DNA from: JAQVCM01 sp040403095
Lineage (GTDB): Bacteria > Bacteroidota > Bacteroidia > Flavobacteriales_D > Crocinitomicaceae
Direction of reading: 5' to 3'
NCBI GenBank assembly: GCA_040403095.1
Contig: JBBALI010000039.1
Span: forward strand, 1 to 38,367
Length of the DNA: 38,367 nt
Of this stretch, positions 16,444 to 24,909 are shown one piece after another. The notes under the pieces were generated by a model. That model saw only the letters and a program-made list of their open reading frames with translations. It made no database searches and had not been told where the DNA came from. Both the position numbers and the translations under genes were made by a program. Every line of letters starts with the position of its first letter. The first letter of the stretch is position 1.

Positions 16444-16830
16444 ATGGCAAAGTCTAATCAAAAGAAGAAGAAAAATGTCAAAGTAGATGCATTGGGTGAA
16501 GCGCATATTCAAGCTACCTTCAACAATGTAATTATTTCTTTGACAAACAACGCTGGTCAAGTTATCTCTTGGTCATCGGCTGGAAAAATGGGCTTCCGTG
16601 GTTCTAAAAAGAACACTCCTTATGCAGCGCAAGTTGCAGCTGAGGATGCAGCGAAAGAAGCACATGACTTCGGATTACGTAAAGTGAAAGTATTTGTAAA
16701 AGGACCAGGTGGAGGACGTGAGTCTGCTATTCGTTCATTACACAATGCAGGTATTGAAGTAATTGAAATCATGGATATTACTCCATTACCACACAATGGT
16801 TGTAGACCTCCAAAAAGAAGAAGAGTTTAA
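16444..16830 (+). CDS. rpsK: 30S ribosomal protein S11 (uS11)
   Basis: 128 residues. S11 lies on the 30S platform near the E-site codon. The GEAHIQATFNNVIISLTN start of the fold, the Gly-rich KGPGGGRESAIRSL and the C-terminal DITPLPHNGCRPPKRRRV are diagnostic. The Asn-Gly near the end is the site turned into isoaspartate in some species. A structured 72-base gap separates it from rpsD. Confidence 0.97.
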   Translation: MAKSNQKKKKNVKVDALGEAHIQATFNNVIISLTNNAGQVISWSSAGKMGFRGSKKNTPYAAQVAAEDAAKEAHDFGLRKVKVFVKGPGGGRESAIRSLHNAGIEVIEIMDITPLPHNGCRPPKRRRV

Positions 16831-16838
16831 TAACAAGT

Positions 16839-16885
16839 AAGAGATCCACACCATCGAAGGAAAAGCCTTAATTCATGGTGCTCTT
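16839..16885 (+). promoter_or_regulatory. Structured RNA element before rpsD, candidate ribosomal-protein leader
   Basis: Three nested stems: AAGAG (16839-16843) with CTCTT (16881-16885); CACCAT (16849-16854) with ATGGTG (16875-16880); AAGG (16857-16860) with CCTT (16866-16869), loop AAAAG. A 5-base bulge and a small internal loop separate them. No U-tract follows, so it is not a terminator. It ends 17 bases before the S4 start codon. S4 regulates its own gene in other phyla, so an S4 leader is the leading idea. Confidence 0.5.
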
Positions 16886-16902
16886 TATAATAACAAATAG
16901 AA

Positions 16903-17511
16903 ATGGCAAGATACACAGGTCCAAAGTCGAAAATTGCTCGACGTTTCTTAGACCCAATTTTTGGTCCAGACAAATCTCTAGATAAAAGAGCTTATGGTCC
17001 AGGACAACATGGTCCCTCTAAAAGAAGAGGTGGCAAAAAGTCAGAGTACGCTATTCAGTTAGCTGAAAAACAAAAAGCGAAATATACTTACGGTATTTTA
17101 GAACGTCAGTTCTCAAATATGTTTGATAAAGCTTCTCGTAGCAAAGGGATTACAGGTGAGGTTTTACTTCAATTATGTGAGTCTCGTTTAGACAATACAG
17201 TTTATCGTATGGGAGTTTCTCCAACTCGTCGTGGTGCACGTCAGTTGGTTTCACATCGACATATTACTGTAAACGGAGAAGTAGTAAATATTCCTTCATA
17301 CACATTGAAAGTTGGTGATGTTGTTGGTGTTCGTGAAAAATCTAAATCTTTAGAGGCAATCACTTCATCGTTGGCTTCAAATAATAAGAAATACGATTGG
17401 TTGGATTGGAATCCATCTGATATGACAGGTAAAGTTTTGAGCATTCCTGCTCGTGACATGATTCCTGAAAATATCAAGGAACAGCTTATCGTCGAATTGT
17501 ATTCTAAATAA
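16903..17511 (+). CDS. rpsD: 30S ribosomal protein S4 (uS4), zinc-free form
   Basis: 202 residues. S4 starts 30S assembly by binding the 5' domain of 16S rRNA and helps accuracy at the mRNA entry. The N-terminal segment runs MARYTGPKSKIARRFLDPIF with no Cys cluster, so it is the C-minus type. The S4 RNA-binding domain is at about 94-155 (CESRLDNTVYRMGVSPTRRG, then RQLVSHRHITVNGEVVNIPS). The start follows the structured element at 16839-16885, and rpoA begins 17 bases after its stop. Confidence 0.97.
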   Translation: MARYTGPKSKIARRFLDPIFGPDKSLDKRAYGPGQHGPSKRRGGKKSEYAIQLAEKQKAKYTYGILERQFSNMFDKASRSKGITGEVLLQLCESRLDNTVYRMGVSPTRRGARQLVSHRHITVNGEVVNIPSYTLKVGDVVGVREKSKSLEAITSSLASNNKKYDWLDWNPSDMTGKVLSIPARDMIPENIKEQLIVELYSK

Positions 17512-17528
17512 TAATTTAAAGCATTAAC

Positions 17529-18521
17529 ATGGCTATTTTAGACTTCCAAAAGCCCGATAAGGTTATCATGATTCAGTCTGATGAGCACAAGGGACAATTT
17601 GAGTTCCGTCCGCTCGAGCCTGGATACGGTATTACCGTTGGGAATGCGTTGCGTCGTATATTGTTATCTTCTTTGGAAGGTTATGCAATCGCTTCTATCA
17701 GAATAGAAGGTGCCGATCACGAATTTACTACCTTGAAAGGTGTAGTAGAAGACGTTACTGAAATCGTATTGAACTTGAAACAAGTTCGATTCAAACAGCA
17801 AATTGAAGGAACAGATAATGAAACAGTTATTGTTTCGATTTCTGGTCAAAATCAATTAACCGCTGGCGATTTAGGTAAATTTACTTCTGCTTTCCAAGTA
17901 TTGAATCCAGATTTAGTAATCTGTAATATGGAATCTTCTGTAAAATTTGAAATGGAAATGACGATCGTGAAAGGTCGTGGTTACGTTCCAGCAGAAGAGA
18001 ATAAAGTAAGTGGAGTGCCTTTTGGTACAATTTTCATCGACTCTATCTTTACTCCGATTAAAAATGTAAACTATACGATTGAAAATTATCGTGTAGAGCA
18101 AAAGACGGATTATGAGAAATTGGTGATGGAAATTACATCAGATGGTTCGATTCATCCAAAAGATGCATTAAAAGAAGCTGCGAAAATTTTGATTCACCAT
18201 TTCATGTTGTTTTCCGATGAGAAAATTACTTTGGATAGTGAAGTTAAATCTGACACAGAAGAATTTGATGAAACTTCTCTTCACATGCGTCAATTGTTGA
18301 AAACGAAGTTAGTTGATATGGATCTTTCAGTGCGTGCATTGAACTGTTTAAAGGCTGCTGATGTTGAAACTTTAGGTGATTTAGTTTCTTACAACAAAAA
18401 TGACTTATTGAAGTTCCGTAATTTTGGTAAGAAATCTCTTACTGAGTTGGAAGATTTGGTTGATAACAAAGGTTTAAACTTTGGTATGAATGTAGCCAAA
18501 TACAAATTGGACAAAGATTAG
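17529..18521 (+). CDS. rpoA: DNA-directed RNA polymerase subunit alpha
   Basis: 330 residues. The N-terminal domain (about 1-235) dimerises and holds beta and beta'; GYGITVGNALRRILLSSLEG is its hallmark. After an acidic linker (SDTEEFDET, about 240-250) comes the C-terminal domain with two helix-hairpin-helix motifs (VRALNCLKAADVETLGDLVS and FRNFGKKSLTELEDLV), the part that binds UP elements and activators. It is the penultimate gene of the array. Confidence 0.98.
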   Translation: MAILDFQKPDKVIMIQSDEHKGQFEFRPLEPGYGITVGNALRRILLSSLEGYAIASIRIEGADHEFTTLKGVVEDVTEIVLNLKQVRFKQQIEGTDNETVIVSISGQNQLTAGDLGKFTSAFQVLNPDLVICNMESSVKFEMEMTIVKGRGYVPAEENKVSGVPFGTIFIDSIFTPIKNVNYTIENYRVEQKTDYEKLVMEITSDGSIHPKDALKEAAKILIHHFMLFSDEKITLDSEVKSDTEEFDETSLHMRQLLKTKLVDMDLSVRALNCLKAADVETLGDLVSYNKNDLLKFRNFGKKSLTELEDLVDNKGLNFGMNVAKYKLDKD

Positions 18522-18555
18522 GATCGCAAAATTAAATGTAAAATATCGTAATAGG

Positions 18556-18590
18556 TGATTGAATAAATGCGAACTATAGTTATTCAGTTA
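18556..18590 (+). promoter_or_regulatory. Stem-loop in the rpoA-rplQ gap
   Basis: Bases 18556-18566 can pair with 18580-18590 (11 pairs, two of them G-U) around a 13-base loop. The gap, 94 bases, is one of the longest in the array. No U-tract follows. It could protect or process the message or act as an L17 leader; function is unknown. Confidence 0.35.
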
Positions 18591-18615
18591 ACCGTTACTT
18601 ACGAAATTAATTAAA

Positions 18616-19155
18616 ATGAGACACGGTAAAAAATTAAATCATTTAGGCAGAAAGTCAGCGCACAGAAAAGCGATGTTGTCTAATATGGCTTGTTCTCTTA
18701 TTGAACACAAAAGAATCTCTACAACTGTTGCGAAAGCAAAAGCCCTTAGAGTTTATGTTGAGCCATTAATTACTAAATCTAAAACAGATTCTACACACTC
18801 ACGTAGAACGGTTTTTAGTTATTTAGGAAGTAAAGATGCAGTTTCTGAGTTATTCAGAGACATCGCTCCTAAAGTAGCTGGACGTCCAGGTGGTTATACT
18901 CGTATCATTCGTACTGGTTTCCGTTTGGGAGATAATGCTGAAATGTGTATGATTGAATTAGTTGATTTCAACGAATTAATGTTGAATGACACTACTAAAA
19001 AATCTACAACTAGACGTTCTCGTCGTGGAGGTGCTCCAAAAGCAGCTGCTACTGAAGAAACTGTAGTTGAAGAAACAGCGGTAGAAATAGAAGAAGCTCC
19101 TGAAGCATCAACTGAAGATACAACTGAAGTAGAAGGTTCAGAAGAAGAAAAATAA
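18616..19155 (+). CDS. rplQ: 50S ribosomal protein L17 (bL17) with acidic C-terminal extension
   Basis: 179 residues. The first 120 or so are a normal L17 (MRHGKKLNHLGRKSAHRKAM; the GGYTRIIRTGFRLGDNAEM motif), a 50S protein near the tunnel exit. A further 55-60 residues follow: a short basic stretch (KKSTTRRSRRGGAPK) and then an acidic run rich in Glu, Thr, Val and Ala ending EEEK. E. coli L17 has 127 residues and lacks this tail. The terminator 25-50 bases downstream closes the array. Confidence 0.95.
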   Translation: MRHGKKLNHLGRKSAHRKAMLSNMACSLIEHKRISTTVAKAKALRVYVEPLITKSKTDSTHSRRTVFSYLGSKDAVSELFRDIAPKVAGRPGGYTRIIRTGFRLGDNAEMCMIELVDFNELMLNDTTKKSTTRRSRRGGAPKAAATEETVVEETAVEIEEAPEASTEDTTEVEGSEEEK

Positions 19156-19176
19156 TTCTTAATTGAATTTATAATT

Positions 19177-19203
19177 AGAGGGCAGTTTTTCTGCCCTTTT
19201 TTT
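19177..19203 (+). terminator. Intrinsic terminator of the ribosomal array
   Basis: GGGCAG (19180-19185), loop TTTTT, CTGCCC (19191-19196), then seven T. It is the clearest G/C-stem terminator in the window and separates rplQ from carA. Confidence 0.9.
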
Positions 19204-19287
19204 GTTTTTATTCTTTTGGATTTTTATTTTTTTGTGATGTTTGATATTTGTTTTTTCAAATCTCTAGTTTGATTCAGATTGAAATCC

Positions 19288-19295
19288 TACCTTTG
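19288..19295 (+). promoter_or_regulatory. -7 element of the carA-eno transcript
   Basis: TACCTTTG, a full match to TAnnTTTG, ends 15 bases before the carA ATG and follows the rplQ terminator. The nearest TTG (19269-19271) is 16 bases upstream, shorter than ideal. Bases around it are very T-rich. Confidence 0.6.
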
Positions 19296-19310
19296 CAAAA
19301 ATATTTTTAG

Positions 19311-20411
19311 ATGGAAGAAACAATACCAGCTATCCTCTTATTAGAAGACGGTACCTTTTATCAAGGAATTGCTGTAGGTAAAAAAGGAACAACTACTGGA
19401 GAAATTGCTTTTAATACTGGGATGACCGGTTATCAAGAAGTGTTTACAGATCCATCCTATTTTGGTCAAATTTTAGTAATGAATACTGCCCATATTGGAA
19501 ACTACGGTATTCATGATTCAGAAAATGAATCAGAATCTATTAAAATTTCAGGTTTAGTGACCAAGAAATATTCAGATATTTATTCTCGTTCGTCTGCAAT
19601 TGGTTCATTGGATTCTATGATGATTGAGAACAATTGTGTTGGTATCTCAGATATAGATACGCGCTCTTTGGTGCGTCATATTCGAAGTAAAGGCGCAATG
19701 AATGCAATTATTTCTTCGGAGATTTTGGAGGTTAAAGAATTAAGTGAAAAGCTTAAAAAAGTTCCTTCAATGGATGGTTTAGAACTTTCATCCAAAGTTA
19801 CAACAGATAAAGTATATGATGCAGAACCTGAAAACGCAAAATATAAAGTTGCACTTTTAGATTTAGGTGTCAAGAAAAATATCATTCGTTGTTTGGTTGA
19901 ACGTGGTTGTTATGTGCGTGTATTCCCGATGAATTCTACTTTTGAAGAAATGAAAGCATTTAATCCTGATGGTTTTATGATTTCAAATGGTCCTGGAGAC
20001 CCAGGCGCAATGAATGACACAATTGGTTTGGTATCTCAAATAGTTGATTCAAATATTCCAACTTTTGGGATTTGTTTAGGACATCAAATTTTAGGTTTAA
20101 GTCAAGGATTGAAGACAATTAAAATGTTTAATGGTCACAGAGGGATTAACCATCCTATCAAAAACTTGAAAACTGGCAAAGGTGAAATTACTTCTCAGAA
20201 TCATGGATTTGTGATTTCAAAAGAAAGTGTTGATGGAAATTCGGCAGTAGCTGTTACTCATATTCACTTAAATGACAATACAATTGCTGGAATTGAAATA
20301 ATTGGAAAACCAGTTTTTTCCGTTCAGTATCATCCTGAAGCTTCTGCTGGCCCTCATGATTCAAGGTATTTGTTTGATCAATTTATTGACAATATGCAAT
20401 CAGCAAAATAA
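19311..20411 (+). CDS. carA: Carbamoyl-phosphate synthase small subunit
   Basis: 366 residues. CarA is the glutaminase subunit: it releases ammonia from glutamine and channels it to CarB for carbamoyl phosphate, which feeds pyrimidine and arginine synthesis. The N-terminal domain has TGMTGYQEVFTDPSYFGQI. The class I amidotransferase domain shows SNGPGDPGAM and the catalytic triad: Cys255 in FGICLGHQ, His341 and Glu343 in YHPEASAGP. carB is not in this window. eno follows 38 bases downstream with no terminator between, so the two are probably co-transcribed. Confidence 0.97.
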   Translation: MEETIPAILLLEDGTFYQGIAVGKKGTTTGEIAFNTGMTGYQEVFTDPSYFGQILVMNTAHIGNYGIHDSENESESIKISGLVTKKYSDIYSRSSAIGSLDSMMIENNCVGISDIDTRSLVRHIRSKGAMNAIISSEILEVKELSEKLKKVPSMDGLELSSKVTTDKVYDAEPENAKYKVALLDLGVKKNIIRCLVERGCYVRVFPMNSTFEEMKAFNPDGFMISNGPGDPGAMNDTIGLVSQIVDSNIPTFGICLGHQILGLSQGLKTIKMFNGHRGINHPIKNLKTGKGEITSQNHGFVISKESVDGNSAVAVTHIHLNDNTIAGIEIIGKPVFSVQYHPEASAGPHDSRYLFDQFIDNMQSAK

Positions 20412-20449
20412 TTTAAATCATCAAATTAAGATTTCTAATTCAAAATATA

Positions 20450-21730
20450 ATGAGCAAAATTGTCAAAATAGTTGGAAGACAAATCTTGGATTCAAGAGGA
20501 AATCCAACAGTGGAAGTTGATGTTTATACTTCAAATGGAGTTTTAGGTCGTGCTGCAGTTCCTTCCGGGGCTTCAACAGGAATTCATGAAGCCGTTGAGT
20601 TGAGAGATGGTGATCAATCTGTTTATCTTGGTAAAGGAGTTTTGAATGCTGTAAATAACGTCAATTCGGTAATTGCTGATTTATTGATCGGAAAATCAAT
20701 TTTTGACCAAAAAGCAATTGATTCTGCTATGTGCACGTTAGATGGAACTGAAAATAAATCCAAATTAGGTGCAAATGCAATTTTAGGCACTTCCTTAGCA
20801 GTTGCAAGAGCGGCAGCACAAGAATCAGGATTGCCTTTGTATAAATACATTGGAGGAGTTGGCGCAGTAACAATGCCTGTTCCGATGATGAATATTTTGA
20901 ATGGTGGTTCACATGCTGACAATTTGATTGATATTCAGGAATTTATGGTTATGCCTTTCGGAGCAAGTTCTTTTTCTGAAGGATTGAGATGGGGAACGGA
21001 AATTTTTCACCATTTGAAGAATGTTTTAAAATCACGCGGAATGTCAACAAATGTTGGAGATGAAGGTGGTTTTGCTCCTAATTTAGGTTCAAACGAAGAA
21101 GCAATTCAAGTAGTTTTAGAAGCGATTGAAAAAGCTGGCTTTAAGGCTGGAGAGGATGTTTTTATTGCACTAGATGCAGCTTCCTCTGAGTTTTACAAAA
21201 AGGGTAAATATGTTTTTGAATCAACAGGAGAAGAAAGAACGTCAGAAGAAATGGTGCAGTTTTGGGTAGATTGGTCAAATAAATATCCTATTATTTCAAT
21301 TGAAGATGGATTGGCTGAAGATGATTGGACAGGTTGGAAATTATTAACTGAAGCAATTGGTGATAAAGTTCAATTGGTTGGTGATGATTTATTTGTAACT
21401 AATACTAAAAGATTAGCAAAAGGTATTGATGAAAATACTGCCAATTCTATTTTAGTAAAAGTAAATCAGATAGGGACTTTGACCGAAACCATTGAAGCCG
21501 TTCAGATGGCTACAAGAAATGGGTACACATCTGTTATGAGTCACCGCTCTGGAGAAACTGAAGATAATACAATTGCTGATTTAGCAGTTGCATTGAATTG
21601 TGGTCAAATTAAAACTGGTTCTGCTTCTAGAAGTGACCGCATGTCAAAGTATAACCAATTGTTAAGAATTGAAGAACAGTTAGGGAGTACAGCCATTTAT
21701 CCAGGGAAATCATTCAAATATTTAAAATAA
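20450..21730 (+). CDS. eno: Enolase (phosphopyruvate hydratase)
   Basis: 426 residues. Enolase converts 2-phosphoglycerate to phosphoenolpyruvate in glycolysis and is a cytoplasmic Mg-dependent enzyme. GRQILDSRGNPTVEVDV and GASTGIHEAVELRDGD form the N-terminal substrate loop region. The barrel domain carries SIEDGLAEDDWTGW and GDDLFVTNT (metal ligands), LVKVNQIGTLTE (catalytic Lys) and the signature SHRSGETEDN. All active-site segments are intact. It closes a carA-eno unit with a terminator 22 bases downstream. Confidence 0.98.
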   Translation: MSKIVKIVGRQILDSRGNPTVEVDVYTSNGVLGRAAVPSGASTGIHEAVELRDGDQSVYLGKGVLNAVNNVNSVIADLLIGKSIFDQKAIDSAMCTLDGTENKSKLGANAILGTSLAVARAAAQESGLPLYKYIGGVGAVTMPVPMMNILNGGSHADNLIDIQEFMVMPFGASSFSEGLRWGTEIFHHLKNVLKSRGMSTNVGDEGGFAPNLGSNEEAIQVVLEAIEKAGFKAGEDVFIALDAASSEFYKKGKYVFESTGEERTSEEMVQFWVDWSNKYPIISIEDGLAEDDWTGWKLLTEAIGDKVQLVGDDLFVTNTKRLAKGIDENTANSILVKVNQIGTLTETIEAVQMATRNGYTSVMSHRSGETEDNTIADLAVALNCGQIKTGSASRSDRMSKYNQLLRIEEQLGSTAIYPGKSFKYLK

Positions 21731-21751
21731 ATTTTAGTAAACATTTTATTT

Positions 21752-21779
21752 AAAGAAGGGCTTGTGTCCTTCTTTTTTT
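21752..21779 (+). terminator. Terminator after eno
   Basis: AAAGAAGG (21752-21759) pairs with CCTTCTTT (21768-21775); the stem runs into a T-tract to 21779. Confidence 0.8.
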
Positions 21780-21871
21780 GTTTTAGCTTTACAATAACAC
21801 TTTTATTTTCATTTTGAAAGACAACTATCTATTTATATTTTCGTCTTTTGAATAATCATAAACACTTTATA

Positions 21872-22219
21872 ATGAAATTATTTCTTGTAGTATTTGTACT
21901 AATGTTGACAAGTTTTGGTACATACAGCCAGCAACAAAATGAAACGAATTTTTTCGCTCAATGTATGCTTACAATTGACAATCAAGAGGAATTCAATGAT
22001 TTGACAGCTATATTGCAAGCAAATCCCTATGTAAAAGTTGTTAGGTTAGATTGGATTTCCCACAGATTGTTTTTATTGACAAAGGACATCAATCAATTGC
22101 CCATAGAAACTTTCAAGTCATGGTTGGGTGTTTACGATACCAAGGCAGAATGTATCCAAATTGGACTACACGGTACTGATTTAGTGAATCCTTATCCATT
22201 TGTTAATTGTCCAAACTAA
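21872..22219 (+). CDS. Small exported protein, possible ferredoxin-like (HMA-type) fold
   Basis: 115 residues from ATG at 21872; the frame opens 24 bases earlier only with a TTG. I do not recognise a named family. MKLFLVVFVLMLTSFGTYSQ is a clear signal peptide. The mature part reads as beta-alpha-beta-beta-alpha-beta by eye (AQCMLTI; QEEFNDLTAILQANP; VKVVRLDW; HRLFLLTK; PIETFKSWLG; CIQIGLHG), the order of heavy-metal-associated domains, but there is no CXXC. Its stop is 5 bases before the next gene, a large type IX secreted protein, so both are likely translated from one message and may work together. Confidence 0.7.
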   Translation: MKLFLVVFVLMLTSFGTYSQQQNETNFFAQCMLTIDNQEEFNDLTAILQANPYVKVVRLDWISHRLFLLTKDINQLPIETFKSWLGVYDTKAECIQIGLHGTDLVNPYPFVNCPN

Positions 22220-22224
22220 TAACT

Positions 22225-24837
22225 ATGAAGAATATATTTTTAATTTTGAATTTATTGGTCATTTTTATTGCAAATGGTCAAACTCCAAACAACTGTAATG
22301 GTGCGGTTCCTGGTTGTACAACTCCTTCATTTGGAATTCTTCCGAATAATCCTGCCACAAATATTGTTGATTTTACTACTTCAAATAATATTTCAAATCC
22401 TTCAACTCCTCCTTACGGTAATAATTCAGGTTGTTTACTTTCGGGGGAAACAAGTTCAACATTTATTACAATTTCGGTTGTTTCGTCAGGAACTTTGCAA
22501 TGGTCAATTATCGGATTGAATCCAAACGGTACCCCTTCTGGAAGCGGATGTTTTGATTGGATCATGTGGCCTTACACAAATTCATCTGCTACTTGTGCTG
22601 GAATTACTGGAAATACATTGGCACCTGCAGCGTGTAACTGGAATGGCACTTGCAATGGTAATACTGGAATGTCAACGCCGGCAAACTATCCACCAAATGC
22701 TTCTGGTTCAAGCTATGTTGCACCTCTAAATGTGGTTGCTGGTCAAACATATTTATTGTGTTTGTCTAATTACAGTGGAACTTCTCAAAATGTAAATCTC
22801 AATTTTTTTGGTACAGCTAGTGTAGATTGTAATCCAACAACTCCTGATCAAACCATTTGTCTAGGAAACGCTGCTACTGTAAATATTTTAACACCAGGGA
22901 TGATAAATCCTACCTTTAATTGGTTGGTAACCACAGGGGTTTCAAATACAACAGGTGGCACAAACGTTACTGTAACACCAACTGTAACTACCATTTACTC
23001 TGTTGAAGTAACAGAGCCTTCTTCTGGAATTATTCAAGTAGTTGATTTTACAATTACTGTAGTTAATCCTCCACAACCAAATGCAGGAATAGATCAGAAT
23101 GTTTGTTTAGGTCAAATTATAAATTTAAGTGGTACCGTAGGTAGTGCAACAAACACTTCTTCTTGGGCAAGTATTTTACCTACTGGAATGACGCCTGCTG
23201 CAACTGCAAGTTTTTCTCCAAATTTTAGTACTTTAAATCCTACAGTTACGGTAAATCAACCAGGATTATATCAGTTTATTTTAAGAGAAAACAATACTGT
23301 CTGCGGAATAATTAGAGATACTGTATCCGTTTTGGTTTCAGAATTAGTTCAAACTGTTTCCAAAGTCGACCCTTCTTGCGGGGGATATACTGACGGTCAG
23401 ATTACAATTTCATCGGTTCAAGCGTCAGAATTTAGTTTTGATAATGGAGTAACTTGGCAAACTTCTAATACTTTAGGCGGATTTCCATTTGGAACATATA
23501 CTGTTTGTTCAAGAAATACACTTGGATGTCAGGTTTGTTCACAAATTACGCTTGTTGAACCTCCTACTGTAGTTGTTTTACTCTCCAATGATACTTTAGT
23601 TTGTCAAAATGGAACTGCCAATTTAATTGCACAAGGTGTAAATGGAACGTCATTTACATATATATGGGGACATACAAATAGTCCTGCTGCTAATCAAACT
23701 GGTTCACCAGTCGTTAATTCATATTACGACGTAATTGCAGTCAATGAAAATGGATGTCAGTCTGCACCAGATTCAATTTATGTTACTGTTAGACTACCAA
23801 TTTCTGGAGTAATTACACCAACTTTTTCAATATGCCCTGGTTATCCTCAAAATATCACTGCAACCGCAGCTGATGGAATTGGCGCTCCCTATAATTTTAT
23901 TTGGTCTAATGGTTCAAATTCAACAGGAACAAATAGTTCAATCAATGCAAATCCTGCATCAACAATGACCTATAACGTTACCATTACAGACGGTTGTGAA
24001 TCTTCTCCTTTGGTTCTTTCTTGTGAAGTTGTTGTTTTACCAGTTCCTCAGCCGCAATTTACCGTCTTGGATAGCTCAATTTGTGAGCCAGCTATTTTTG
24101 TGGTAACAAACACAACAGATCCAACCATGGTTCAAAGTGCTGCTTGGGCAGTATCAGATGGTCAAACTTTCATCAATCAAAATTCCTTTACAACAACTGC
24201 ACTTGGTGCAGGTGATTATGCTGTTCAATTGATTGTTGTTTCTCCAGCTGGTTGTATAGATTCTTTGACAGTTCCAGCTTTTTTACACTCGAATCCAAAA
24301 CCTACGGCTGATTTCACTTGGACTCCCTCACCAATATATATGTTCAATCCAGAAGTCCATTTTATAAATCAATCCGTTGGAGGCTATAGTTATGAATGGA
24401 ATTTTCAATCAGGAAATCCAGCAACTTCAATTCTTCAAGATCCTATTTCCAAATTTCCTGAAGGTGAAGCAGGAAGTTACAATGCACAATTGATAACAAC
24501 AACTGAATTTGGTTGTCAAGATACTGCTGTTTACTCAGTGCCTGTTTTACCTGAAGTGTATATTTATGCACCAAATGCTTTTACACCTGATGGGGATGAA
24601 TACAATCAATCTTGGTTCGTTTACATGGCTGGAATTGATATATATGATTTCAATTTGAAAATTTATAATCGTTGGGGAGAAATTGTATGGGAGTCAAATG
24701 ATATCAGTGTAAAATGGGATGGAACTTATAATGGTGAAGTTTTACCTGATGGGACTTACACTTGGATAATCAGAACCAAAGATTCAATTACAGACGATAT
24801 TTACAATTTCAACGGTCACGTAGTAATTATCAGGTAA
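22225..24837 (+). CDS. Large surface protein with type IX secretion type B (gliding-associated) C-terminal domain
   Basis: 870 residues from MKNIFLILNLLVIFIANGQ, a signal peptide. A longer reading from 22207 overlaps the upstream gene and is less likely. The body is rich in Thr, Ser, Asn, Gly and Pro with Cys-containing repeats of about 80-100 residues (for example PDQTICLGNAATV, AGIDQNVCLGQIINLSG, NDTLVCQNGTANL), like adhesin Ig/PKD-like modules. A PKD-like segment lies near 700-780 (PTADFTWTPSP, SYEWNFQSG). The last 90 residues (YAPNAFTPDGDEYNQ, KIYNRWGEIVWES, WDGTYNGEVLPDGTYTW) are the gliding motility-associated C-terminal type IX signal. It should be exported and anchored on the surface; its ligand is unknown. 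Confidence 0.88.
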   Translation: MKNIFLILNLLVIFIANGQTPNNCNGAVPGCTTPSFGILPNNPATNIVDFTTSNNISNPSTPPYGNNSGCLLSGETSSTFITISVVSSGTLQWSIIGLNPNGTPSGSGCFDWIMWPYTNSSATCAGITGNTLAPAACNWNGTCNGNTGMSTPANYPPNASGSSYVAPLNVVAGQTYLLCLSNYSGTSQNVNLNFFGTASVDCNPTTPDQTICLGNAATVNILTPGMINPTFNWLVTTGVSNTTGGTNVTVTPTVTTIYSVEVTEPSSGIIQVVDFTITVVNPPQPNAGIDQNVCLGQIINLSGTVGSATNTSSWASILPTGMTPAATASFSPNFSTLNPTVTVNQPGLYQFILRENNTVCGIIRDTVSVLVSELVQTVSKVDPSCGGYTDGQITISSVQASEFSFDNGVTWQTSNTLGGFPFGTYTVCSRNTLGCQVCSQITLVEPPTVVVLLSNDTLVCQNGTANLIAQGVNGTSFTYIWGHTNSPAANQTGSPVVNSYYDVIAVNENGCQSAPDSIYVTVRLPISGVITPTFSICPGYPQNITATAADGIGAPYNFIWSNGSNSTGTNSSINANPASTMTYNVTITDGCESSPLVLSCEVVVLPVPQPQFTVLDSSICEPAIFVVTNTTDPTMVQSAAWAVSDGQTFINQNSFTTTALGAGDYAVQLIVVSPAGCIDSLTVPAFLHSNPKPTADFTWTPSPIYMFNPEVHFINQSVGGYSYEWNFQSGNPATSILQDPISKFPEGEAGSYNAQLITTTEFGCQDTAVYSVPVLPEVYIYAPNAFTPDGDEYNQSWFVYMAGIDIYDFNLKIYNRWGEIVWESNDISVKWDGTYNGEVLPDGTYTWIIRTKDSITDDIYNFNGHVVIIR

Positions 24838-24901
24838 TTTTAAATTTCCTAAAATCTTTGATTAGAAAGATTAATTAGACTTTTTTTCTAGTTTTTCATC
24901 G

Positions 24902-24909
24902 TATTTTTG
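24902..24909 (+). promoter_or_regulatory. Possible -7 element of hutU
   Basis: TATTTTTG fits TAnnTTTG and lies 16 bases before the hutU ATG. No TTG at the right distance; support is modest in this T-rich stretch. Confidence 0.35.
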
